From Hygrophila difformis (taxonomy: Eukaryota; Streptophyta; Magnoliopsida; Lamiales; Acanthaceae), in NCBI GenBank assembly GCA_030278955.1, contig JAOANR010000001.1, positions 39,768,890 through 39,832,889 on the forward strand: a stretch of DNA of 64,000 bases, given 5' to 3'. The translations under genes and the position numbers were made by a program. Below, piece after piece: positions 34,948 to 44,920 of this stretch (positions are counted from its first letter, which is position 1; each line of letters begins with the position of its first letter). The notes beneath the pieces are model-generated. The model ran no database searches. It was not told where the DNA came from and saw only the letters and a program-made list of their open reading frames with translations.

Positions 34948-35644
34948 TATAAATGTCAAATATGAAGTATTTGATTTGGAATCTTGCTCTTGTTCCAAAT
35001 CTATAATATTAGAATTGTTTTGGTGTTAAATTACAATGTATGTTAAATGTGATATATTTATTTAGAATTATGATTATTGTAATTATTTTTTGTAAGTAGA
35101 TATAATTGTTGTATTTTTCTTAAAAACATTTGACACTCATGTATCGTCAAAGGTGTGTGCAAGCCCAAGCCACAGAAGTTACAAAAGATAGGATAAAGGG
35201 GAAGAATAGACAGGCAGGTGGGAATCGAACACAACACAATCATTAAGCTAAGTCTCAATTCCCAGTTGTTGTAGATTTAGGGATGAGGACTTGCCCAAGC
35301 GTCGAAGTCCATGCCTTCCAACCTTAGGGTTGGGGGTTCAATTCTCCACCCGGTCCCCTATCTCTCTCCTTTATTCATTTGTAGTTTGTGTGGCATGGGC
35401 TCCCACGACCATTTCTCTATCTTCGGCTCCTAAAAAAATGATGTTGATTTTGTTTTGAGTTATAATTTATTAATTTAATTAATTGCCTAATTTATGTACA
35501 TAAAAACATACTATATGATATTTTTTTATAACCAATAAATTATACCAGATCAGATTTTATTTTGTCAGGACTAGAATCAACACACTCTTCAACTACTGCA
35601 TCATCTATTATCAACTAAGCCTGCATATGTATTTGTTTTATAAC
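34948..35644. other. Intergenic DNA between the MITE and duplicate copy 1
   Basis: No gene is supported. Apart from the SINE-like pieces listed separately the sequence is AT-rich filler, with no further inverted or direct repeats seen. Confidence 0.5.
35145..35420. repeat. Two SINE-like pieces, head to head
   Basis: On the minus strand, text starting near 35263 has a tRNA-type B box, GTTCGATTCCCAC, at about 35217-35229. On the plus strand, text starting near 35264 has GGTTCAATTCTCCACC at 35335-35350. Both look like tRNA-derived SINE heads followed by pyrimidine-rich text and CATGGGCTCCCACG-type words. A boxes are poor and tails are not clear. They could also be tRNA-like fragments of another repeat. 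Confidence 0.4.
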
Positions 35645-36506
35645 TGTTGCTTTGATTATTGATGATGTTGTTAGTAACAAGCTCACTAAAAAAAATTTGA
35701 GGAAAGGCAACCAAAGGACTTTGTCACATTGTTAGTTGATTGGAGTGGCAGACGCAAACTATTATGGCCGGGGCTAACTTTAACATAAGTTTTTTTTTTT
35801 AACCTCAAAACAGTAGAACCAATGCTAATAGCATAAGTCGGTAAATCAAACATAAATAGTATCAGCTATCAGCTCAACCATTTTTTTTTTTTTATTTGCA
35901 AGACCTATTGGAGAGCCAAATATTTAAGCAAAGTCGACTACACTTCCGTTACGTTCACCTCTTCTGTACGGTAAAAAGCAAAACTATCCATTTGCCCATT
36001 TGTTAAAAATTCGGGTAGTTTATTGGGCCCAAATTTGTTTATTTTATTTTATTAAAATCAAAAGTAGCTGAGTTATATTTAAAAAAAAGTTTACCAACAA
36101 AAAAATATAATACTACCTCTGTTCTTTTTAAGTGCACTCATCCTGCATTTCACGCAGTCCAATATACATTTTTAAATGTCAATAACTCAAATTTTATATA
36201 AGTAAAAATTATACAAAAATAATATTATAAAACTACGTGATTAGATGAATCTTACAAGATTTCACTTGATTATGTTTTATTTTATATTCTATGCTAAAAA
36301 AATTGATTAAAGTTACTTAATGAATAGTAACTACTATGCTAATGGAGCACTTAATAAAGAAAGGAGGAAGTATTTCTTTTCCCTCCTCCTTATTCCCCAT
36401 ATAAATTATAGAAAATATATAACACTATATAAAAATCAATGACACATAAACTTTGAGCTCGGGGTCGAATTACATAAAAATGGGGGGGGGGGGGGGGGGG
36501 AAATGG
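35645..36506 (+). repeat. Dispersed duplicate segment, copy 1
   Basis: From TGTTGCTTTGATTATTGATG to GGGAAATGG this segment matches 59932-60770 in the same orientation at an estimated 95 per cent or better, 24 kb apart. It contains a mariner-type MITE shared by both copies (36112-36372) and a run of 19 G (36482-36500) where the other copy has five. The start reads in one frame as coding-like text (the SGRRKLLWPG region), but it is short and interrupted. Nature of the parent element unknown. Confidence 0.85.
36112..36372. mobile_element. Mariner-type MITE inside duplicate copy 1
   Basis: Left end TACTACCTCTGTTCTTTTTAAG and right end CTTAATAAAGAAAGGAGGAAGTA. The same MITE at the same place in copy 2 shows that it was present before the segment was duplicated. 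Confidence 0.78.
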
Positions 36507-36986
36507 CCAATATGTCCTTTATCTATTTTATTTTGACCAAATCCATCCTTTTAGATATTCTGGCCCAATTTAATCCTTTATGTTCTTAATCTTAGCCTAA
36601 TTAGTCCTTTTTATCTAATTAATGACAAAAATGACTAATTTGGCTAAGATTAAGAAACACACAGGATTAAATTGAGCCAGAATATCGAAAAGGACGAATT
36701 GGGAAAAGACAGTTAACCGATAGATAAAGGACTAAAATGATTATTAACCCATATAAGATTTTATATTTTTGGGAGATTAATTTTTTCTAGATCATATAAT
36801 ATATTATTGAAAATTTGTTGAAATAAATAATTAATAAATTATCACGTTTTAAAAAAATTCAAACAAGAATAATTAAAAATTAAATAGTATGGAATTCAGT
36901 CACACGAAATAAAAACGAATGTCAAGAAAATAAGTGCATACTATTTTTATGGAATTGAATATCATGGAATTAAATATTATGGAATT
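36505..36986. mobile_element. Left arm of a long-inverted-repeat element
   Basis: The arm starts GGCCAATATGTCCTTTATCT and is matched in reverse complement by 57303-58096, which ends AGATAAAGGACCACATTGGCC. Pairing blocks include TATTCTGGCCCAATTTAATCC, TAATTAATGACAAAAATGAC and the TTCAAACAAG/CTTGTTTGAA region. About 36640-36745 is in addition a local inverted copy of the arm's own start. The inner part contains a 60-bp unit (TATGGAATTCA...GTGCATACTATTTTT) repeated again at 57291-57346 and inverted near 57640-57730. The 20-kb middle is LINE 2 and its insertions, so the element was originally under 1.5 kb. Confidence 0.75.
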
Positions 36987-37047
36987 TTTTTTGGATGAAA
37001 CAGCCTGAAAAGGCGAGCAAAGAAAAAGAAAAAGTTAGCAACAAAAA

Positions 37048-38080
37048 CTAAACACGCATGTAAACAGCTCCACTTGCATCACGACTAAGTAGCTCAAGAA
37101 TGTCATCCGGAGGGAAAGCCCACGTAGTGTAGAAGTCTTCCGAGTGAGCCGCTCACCGAGCCAAACAGTCTGCAACCTGATTGCCTTCTCGGAGCACATG
37201 ATGTAAAGAACATCCCTCCATGCACTGAAGGATTCCACGAACCTCCTTAATCACCGGCCAAAGAAAATGATGAGGCATCAACACCCCCAACACCAACCGA
37301 ACGACTTCCAGTAAGTCGACATAGCAAGCTGCAAGCATAATTCCCATCTGAGAAGCAAGTAGAATACCAAACCTGAGTGCAAGCAGTTCGAACTTAAGGA
37401 TGGATCGAGCCCTCAGGCAGCCTCCACAAGCGCCGATCCAATCACCATTAGCCAATCTTAGAACAGCCCCCAAATCCAGTTTGCGTCAACCTCGAAGCAC
37501 TTCCATCGGAATGCAAGACATTCCCTACCACATCCTGATCAATCTAGCGAACCTGCCGAGGAACATGAGGCAAGGTTCTGCTAACCGCACGCGCAGAGAG
37601 ATGGTCATGAAAAATTCGCGCCTTAGGTAACACCCGATCCCTTCTCAACAATCTGCCACTAAAAATTCGACTGTTACGCTCACACCAAACAGTCCACAAG
37701 ATAGCAAGAAACGTCTTCCCCCAAGATCGCCAAGCCCATTCCAACCAATGCATCCATTCATCATGAGTATGATTGTTGAGCGTATCATTAAATCGGAGAC
37801 CAGCCCGTTGCCACACTTGATCCGCCCATGTGCATGAGAAGAGAGCATGGCGCCAATCGTCTTCATAATCACCACAAATTGTGCATAGTGGGGAAGAAGC
37901 AAGGCCTCTAACTGTTACATGGTAAAGCACCATGCCCAAGAATCCACAGCAATACCCCATTTTTTTCCGGAATAAGAGCCTTCCACATCCAATCCCAACC
38001 CCTATCTGAGACCTCCGTCAAGCACAACCAATTATAGCCAGATGCAACACTGTAAATGCCTTAGAGTCGCCCCTCCAATG
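37048..38080 (-). pseudogene. LINE 2 ORF2, C-terminal part: zf-RVT and RNase H
   Basis: Upstream (37960-37544) is the zinc-binding domain of plant LINE reverse transcriptases: CTICG, then a His about ten residues on and FSC, with a WERN-like CERNSRIF end. Downstream (37473-37153) is an RNase H-like domain ending LREGNQVADCLAR. The catalytic acidic residues that open such a domain fall in the frame break between the two parts. A TGA at 37153 interrupts before the probable original stop at 37048. The cut at 38080 is caused by the solo LTR. Confidence 0.85.
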
Positions 38081-40081
38081 TGTAATACCCCGAAAATTAG
38101 CTATGTTGATAATATTTTTAAAGAAATGATTTAGTATTATATCTTAAGAAAATAAATTGAATTGGAGAATTAAAAATAGAGATTTAGTTTGAAATAAATG
38201 AATTACTTTCGAAGAAAAAAATAATTTAGTTGATTTGAGAAGTATATTTTTCAAGTGAAAATATTTGACAATAGTTTCAGTTAGGTATTATTATTCTAAA
38301 GACCTTTATGTTAAATATAGTTAAATTTAAAATACGTTTATCAATAATCCAGTGGTAGTAGTGTTAGACTTATAGTTTTTATACCACCAAGCTAGATCTA
38401 ATAAACGCACTACGTGAGAATAGTGATAAAATTAATCCATAAACCATAGCGAAAGAAATAGAATTCTGGACTTTAATTTGATAATGACTATCATGAGTAA
38501 ATTTTCACTTGCCTTGTCGGTTGACTCTTCCATCTCGGTTTAACACATGGAAGATATAAATTCATTACAGTACATTATTAAAATAATAATAATATAAGAT
38601 TAATATATATGTGGAGGACGGTATTGATAAGAAATAGAAATAGTATGAGATAATAATACTAGTTTAAGAATTTAAGAGAGAAAATTTAAATAAAATATAT
38701 ATATATATATATATATAAACAAGTCATACGTAACATACATAAACCAAATTGATTTATGATTTAATAAAGTGCAAAGATTGTTCGGCAGATGAAGAAAATT
38801 ACGTGTAAAACAAATATATATGCATGCATGTACGTGTGAGCTTTTTAACATGAGGGTGGACATGAATTTCTACGTGCTTCATCATCAAACATGCCAGCCA
38901 GGTGAGCCTATGTTCTAGCTGCTCATAGTCAGCAAAGCTACTCTATATTATGATTAAAGAAATAATGTGAGTATTGGCTTCCCCTATAAATACGGCTATG
39001 GAGCCTCAAATTAGTACCAGCAACACTTGTGAGCACTATAGAGAGAAAAGGGAGTACGTACCTGGTATATAGAGTGTTAGGGCAAGAGAGAGAAAGAGCA
39101 GTAAAAAAAAAAGAGAGAGAGTGCTATACATTTTAATTTGCTATCTCTACGGAAGAAACTGTAAGTAAATTTTTATTCTACGGGCTTTGTCGTAGGATTA
39201 AATTTTTGCATGTCTAAATACCTTCGTGTTTTAATAATGTTAGGGTTTATTCATGCAATTTATTTATGCAGAGGTATTGCCCAATTATGTGTTTAAATTA
39301 ATTTTGGGGCTAGGCCATGCATGTGAAAAGTGAAATTTCAGTGTATGGCATGTGAATTATTGAATTGTTATTATGCGAGATATACCCCAGAGGTGGATAT
39401 CTTCGTGAGATCTTTCGTGGGTTATCCAAGGGATCCCCATGAATAGGATTGTGTTTGACCAAGGGTCTCACAGTCATTTTCTAGATCGCAAGGTAGGGCC
39501 ATCCTTGTGTACTCATATTTTGACTTCGGTCATTATGAGGGCATGCTAGGTCCTATGAGATACCCCGGGTGTAGGCATCATAGTCGAGCTACATGTGGAT
39601 TGAATTATTGCAACTGTTTTGACATGCCATTTACTGTTGAGTCGTAGTTATTATTTTTGTCCAAGGGATAAAAATTTATTTACTCAGACGGTGTGCTGAT
39701 AAATGTTACTTACTCACTTTTTTCAGGATTTGACATTTGTGAAGCTCATTAACATCACGGGCATGGGCAGAGGAGTCAGTATCGTTTTACAAGTGGTTAT
39801 TTTAAATAATATTTTACTTGTAGTAAGGTCGTCGTTTTAATAGTTGGTCTCAGTTATTTTAATTTTAAACTCTGATATTTTGCTAAATTAAATATATTTT
39901 GAAATTTAGTTAATAGTTTAAATTAATGTTTGTAACTATTTTAAATAGCCTTAGCACTTTTAATTAAGTTAGCCGAGGCAAGGTCAAGGCGAGCTTAATT
40001 GGAAGTGTGGCGGTAACAACATCGCTTTCCTATTGGTAACTTCCGCTGTGATTTTTAAGATAGGAAAATGGGGGTGTTACA
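38081..40081 (+). mobile_element. Solo LTR of a Tekay/Del-like Ty3/gypsy element
   Basis: Starts TGTAATACCCCG and ends GGGGGTGTTACA, the same terminal style as the LTR at 343-3488. It is flanked by CAATG on both sides (38076-38080 and 40082-40086), and the LINE resumes directly after it. There is no internal region, so a full element was reduced to one LTR by recombination. At 2001 bp it is shorter than the other LTR of this group. A TATA box lies at 38984-38992. No coding frame. Confidence 0.93.
38984..38992 (+). promoter_or_regulatory. TATA box of the solo LTR
   Basis: CTATAAATA, followed about 25-30 bp later by a likely start region; the next 150 bp contain GAGAGAAAG runs typical of LTR leaders. 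Confidence 0.55.
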
Positions 40082-40086
40082 CAATG

Positions 40087-40569
40087 CAACAAATCAGGAG
40101 TCTCATTAGCATTTTTAAGCTCAAGAGGAATCCAAGAATAAACACTCTTCAAGTTCCATTGCCCATCAACAATCATTTCTTTAATGCAAAGATTAAGATC
40201 ATGGACATCAACAAAGGGGACTCTTTGGGCCAGACACTGACCATCGCACCACAGAGTATACCAAAGCGAGCTGGTACCATTCCCCACCCTCACTCCATAA
40301 CCTTGTTGAAACTTATCATCTATCTTCACTAGCGATCTCCATACCAGCTCAGTGATGCGCCCGCGGCATAATCTCCATCTCAACCCCATATTTCTCGCGA
40401 AGTACTGCGTCCCAGAGCTTCTCTGAGTTGTTCAAGAACTGCCACAGTTGTTTACCAAGGAGCGCTAAATTCATCTCACGGCATTTCTTTATCCCTAAGC
40501 CATCATGTTATCTTGGCCTGGTAACAACATTCCAGTTAATTAAATGCAAACCTCTTTCATCGGCCCCTT
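40087..40569 (-). pseudogene. LINE 2 ORF2, segment between reverse transcriptase and zf-RVT
   Basis: Continues the ORF2 reading between the two LTR insertions. Conserved words are RGLHLINWN, KCREMNLALLGKQLW and then GYGVRVGNGTSSLWYTLWCDG, the usual link region of plant L1 ORF2. A stop lies in the LHLINWN...KKCREMN stretch near 40500 and the frame is broken elsewhere. Confidence 0.8.
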
Positions 40570-43296
40570 TGAAAGTTTTGACAATTTCGTCACACGAGTA
40601 TTTCTAAAATATCCCAGGTTAAATTTATTAAATGAAAAGAGTTATGATTCGTGGAAAAGGGGTTTAAGGATATATTCAACTTTTTATTACTCATGAGAGT
40701 AAACTTTTGAGTTCAAGTGGCATTACGAACCTCCCCGGCATGAAATCTCTGACAATTTCATGCCTTGAAGATCCTTGCCATGAAACTTTTGACAAGTTCT
40801 CTCTTCATGAGTATTTTCTGAAAAATCGTAATCCTGGTTTTCAATTTTATTTAGTGAAGTCAATTTATGATGGCGGAGTAGGATTAGGGATATATTTATA
40901 GGTTGTCACGTTTTTATTACTCGTGTTAAGAAACTGTGGCTCGAAAGCGCACGGTGTCAAAAATTGCAGTAATTTATAGTAAGACCGGATCGTTCACTGG
41001 AGGATGTGCGATAGAAGCAGGGCCCACGTCGTTTACTAAGATTTTCCACTCGGCTACTCAATTCAAGTGTGTGTTTTGACTATCAACTACTTGACAGAAT
41101 TTAAATCTAAACTATGAAAGCGATTAAATAAAGCAGATAAAGCTATTCTAGAAAGCGAATTGAATTTAATCTAAATAAGCGATAAAATTGATCTAAGAAA
41201 GCGGTTAAGATTATTCTAAGAAAGCATATTTAGAATGAGACAGAAGGGACAGGAAGAGAATAATAAATATTGGACAAGATTCAGATGAAACACAATTAAA
41301 CTTCCATTTTGTTACACAGATCTTTGCTTGGGATAATCCATTCAATTAGCCAATTTTTCATGCTCTCTATACCATGTTCCCTTTAACAGACAGGTACTTA
41401 CAGTAAGAGTCTACATACTCTTAAGAAAACAAACTCTAAGATACCACAAACTTACAACTCCTCTTACAATGCCTTGCAAGAGTATGTTAGCCATCTGTGG
41501 TGGACAAGCAACACCTGACAAATCATTTATTGACGTGTCAAGTACCGTTATCATTCCCCCATGTCACGCCCAAAGACTCTAATCAAGCCCTGAACTATCC
41601 CTTAACTCTCAGTCCTAGTAGCAGTTACACAACTCCCAATACAACCGAGTGACCTCTAACGAAAGCGTTTAAAAGAAAGCGTTGAAGAAAGCATTTAAAA
41701 ACCTATCACTCGGAGGTTTTGAAGGTCTGACCCTGGTAGTAAGAGAAAGCCCCCAGTCAGAATAACTGGGTGTGGATCAAGAATTCCCTATTCTCGGTGA
41801 ACCGCTCGCAGTGTTCACTTCCCGTCGGGTGGTTATGAGATACAAACTAATGAAACGAACTAAAAGATTAGTTCGTTCCGGATGTACTCACTCAGGACTC
41901 AAGAATAGGCATTGGCAGAGGAGGATAGCAGTTGAAAGGAACTCGACCCTATCGTAGAAAATAACCAAGGCCTATGTGTTGTTCCTCTAGAATTATCTAT
42001 CACACCGTATTTGAATCCAAGTGGACCCCATCTCAGTGTGATATTTAATACCAGATTTCCAACACACAGCAATTTTGGAAAATAATAGATGTTTGAAAAT
42101 CATTCCCTAAACAGGTACTAGACTCTCAATTAAAACACAGATCCTTTCAATCTAGGTGAGACCTAATCGCTGACTCTGCTTCTAATTTCCCAAAATCAAC
42201 CCCCAGTCGGATATGAATTAGTCATAACTGTGGAGTTCATCCCTTGCTCAGATCCGGATTTTGTAAATGAATTTTTGTTGGAAGTTTTTTATGAGTCATC
42301 TGATTAAAATCAAGACTTCTATGTCCAAGGGAAGGATCCCAAAATAATATTGACCACAATATCTACATAATAATATCATGCATAATTTTATAGAGAAGTG
42401 TAAAATTAAATAACCCAAAATATAAGGTGGGTTTAGACAGAAGTTGATACACAGAAATGAAATAGCCGGAGATGAGAAGATTTTATTTTGGCTAAAAAGA
42501 TGACAAAAATAATCAGGATAATCCGGACTGCAAACATCTGCTATCCGGGTCCTGACTATTCCAGGTGGGATGATTTTGAACAGCAGATGATCTGAATGAC
42601 AGTGATCGCTATCATCAAGACTTCTACTATCTGTGAAATAAGGGAAAAACCTACATGTTTTCTTACTGCAGTACTATTCAAGCAATGTTGATCGACATCG
42701 TTTGATAATATTACAGCTCGAAATTCAGGTTTGAAATTAAGATAAAGAAAATAAAACTGTATCCGGATAGGAGTCAGCCGAGCAGCTATTATAATCCCGG
42801 ATGGATGAACCGCCAAGGCTTCCACCGACCACTATCCAGACCATGCAAAATAACATCTAGCAATTAATATACAGACTACGAGCTAGTTATCCGTGTGGGA
42901 ATACCCGCCAACATTAGTCTGTTATATTTCTTACTAGCTGTTTCACACACCACAGGTAAAGACAAAATAAATAAAAGAAAATATTTTTGGGTCATCTTGT
43001 ATGAGAGACATTGGTTTCTCATTCCAGGGTATGGAATTAAATCCATAATTACTCTTTATGTCTAAATAATCACTCATTCCATAATTAATTAATTAATTAC
43101 AGTCCGGATTATATACTTAGATCATTAGAGTTTAATTTTGTAGAAAATTCTTTTAATGGAATTGAACAAAATTCTTTATATCACATTAATCATGGGTTGA
43201 GATCACTGGATTTCAACCTTAAAGTGTTAGTATAAAGGTTCAATTAATTAAATGAGAAAAATGGAGAATTGGAGAATTTGGCAAGAAAAAGCCCAT

Positions 43297-43648
43297 TACG
43301 ACGCTATACAGATATTACGGCGCTATCCAAGGATAGCGCCGTGATGACAGCGTCGTCGGAAGAATTTTCAGAAGTGTTGATGAAATTGGAGGGTACGGCG
43401 CTATACACTAAATGACGACGCTATCCTAGGATAGCGTCGTAGGTATAGCGTCGTAAGTGGATTTTTGTGAAAGATTTAAGTATTTTGGGATCCTACGGTG
43501 CTGAACAAAAATTACGACGCTATCCGAGGATAGCGCCGCCGGTCTAGCGCCGTAGGATAAATTTTGTTCAAGTTCTGGGCAACTAGGGCGCTATACCTCA
43601 CCTACGACGCTATCCAAGGACAGCGCCGTAGGGCGGTTAGCGTCGTAG
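43297..43648. repeat. Nested hairpin repeat cluster 1 (ACGRCGCTAT family)
   Basis: Four units at 43297-43357, 43394-43455, 43492-43555 and about 43584-43648. Each has an inner hairpin, ACGRCGCTATCC, two-base loop, GGATAGCGYCGT, enclosed by an outer pair of the same motif. Inner arms are ACGGC/GCCGT in unit 1 and ACGAC/GTCGT in unit 2, so the variable base changes on both sides. The units are GC- and CpG-rich in an otherwise AT-rich LTR. Gaps between units share no sequence. Confidence 0.85.
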
Positions 43649-44294
43649 CTAGCCCAGAAACATGTTGTTGTTCGGGTGATGCAATCTCTGCGATTGCAAA
43701 CCCTATTTTCGAGTTAATGGCTCACAAATGCATGAAAATGAAGCAACAGTTTAAGAACAGTGAGAGAAGGATGTCAAAAGGATGCAAAACAGTAAAGAAA
43801 TGACATGCTAAACTACACATTCATGAACCACAAACCCAAATGAGGGTTTTCAACGAACAAATCATGCATGAATCCCAAAAACAACACCAAAAACACAAAC
43901 CCACATGAAACAGTAAAATAAAATGACCAAGTGGTCATTAAACCAAAATAAAGCAATAAATCCATGGACTCTTGTCCATTTCATGATTTTGGGACTCTTT
44001 TTGTGATTAACTTCCCATTTATAACAAATGGTTTGATAATACCCATCATTTGAGTATTTCAAGCCTTAATAAAGGTTTAACAAAGCTGAAAATAATATAA
44101 ACAGTGGCTAGCTAAGGTAGCAAATGCTAATAATACCACTAATCTAGATATTAAAAGCCTAATCTAAGACAGAAATATAAATAATACAAAAATAAAGACC
44201 TAACTACCTAACTAACCTACACCTCAAGAACACTAGGTTGTCTCCAAGTTTGAATGTTGTCTGATTGATTGCTTGATCATTGGAGTCAACTGGT

Positions 44295-44305
44295 CCTTAT
44301 ATAGG
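44295..44305 (-). promoter_or_regulatory. Likely TATA box of the Athila-like solo LTR
   Basis: CCTATATAAGG on the minus strand, about 615 bp into the LTR, close to the offset of the TATA box in the plus-strand Athila-like LTR (about 565 bp). Hairpin clusters lie on either side of it. Confidence 0.5.
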
Positions 44306-44362
44306 TGGGAAACCCTAGGCCCATGGGCCCCCAGGCCTTGAAACTGGAATTCTGAGCCTTAA

Positions 44363-44628
44363 TACGACGCTATAGCTGGGTACGGCGCTATCCCTCTACG
44401 GCGCTATAGGTATAGCGTCGTAGTCTTCCATCCCGAAGATATTCTTTGTTTCTGAATGGACAGCCTACGGCGCTATCCTTGCTTACGGCGCTATACTCAA
44501 CTACGGCGCTATCCATGTTTAGCGCCGTCCGCCTTTCTTCAATTATCAGCCTAAGTTTCCTCCTACGGCGCTAGACCAATGCTACGGCGCTATCCATGTT
44601 TAGCGCCGTAGTTGTGTCTAGCGTCGTA
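44363..44628. repeat. Nested hairpin repeat cluster 2 (ACGRCGCTAT family)
   Basis: Three units at 44363-44423, about 44465-44530 and 44563-44628, the same motif family as cluster 1. Unit one has ACGACGCTATA at its start and TATAGCGTCGT at its end with two ACGGCGCTAT copies between. Unit three has outer arms GGCGCTAGAC/GTCTAGCG, where the cluster 1 counterpart has CTATAC/GTATAG, again a matched change. It lies upstream of the TATA box in the reading direction of the LTR. Confidence 0.85.
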
Positions 44629-44920
44629 ATATCCTGAAAATTCAACTTTTTGTGGGTTTTTCATTTCTTTTCCCATCTTTTTGTTTCCTTTTTCTTTTCT
44701 TTTCTTTTTCTCATATTTTTGGATTTTTCTAACATAAATATGTAATAAAATTACATATTTATGCATTTTTCACACCAGCTCAATATTTTTACAGTTATGC
44801 ATAAATCAGTCCAATTCAACTGCTTTCTTATTCAATATAAGACCGGAATGCGATCAAATGCCCGTTTCAGACACGGAAATGGATTGAAAATAATGGTCAT
44901 CCCTGGCCATTATCACCCTT

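Larger units (their letters stand above)
40570..44915 (-). mobile_element. Athila-like LTR insertion, probably a solo LTR (4.35 kb)
   Basis: Read on the minus strand it starts TGATAATGGCCAGGG and ends AACTTTCA, flanked by CCCTT (plus strand) at 40565-40569 and 44916-44920. Removing it restores the LINE frame exactly (RRWI, stop, KGADERGLHL), which proves both edges. The start mirrors the Athila-like LTR at 5826: TGAT, then a small inverted repeat, then ATTTTCA. A GATCCGG...CACCGTGCGCTTTCG pair near 40940-40998 matches the end of that LTR, but here 375 bp follow it, partly made of a diverged tandem repeat (about 40571-40700 and 40780-40930). A TATA box is at 44295-44305. No gag or pol is seen. 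A large non-autonomous element is the alternative. Confidence 0.8.

Noticed and set aside
43297..44628. CRISPR-like array of palindromic repeats
   Set aside because: The repeats are palindromic and spaced, but spacing is irregular, repeats come in both orientations, the genome is a plant's and no cas genes are near. It is better described as nested hairpin repeats in an LTR.
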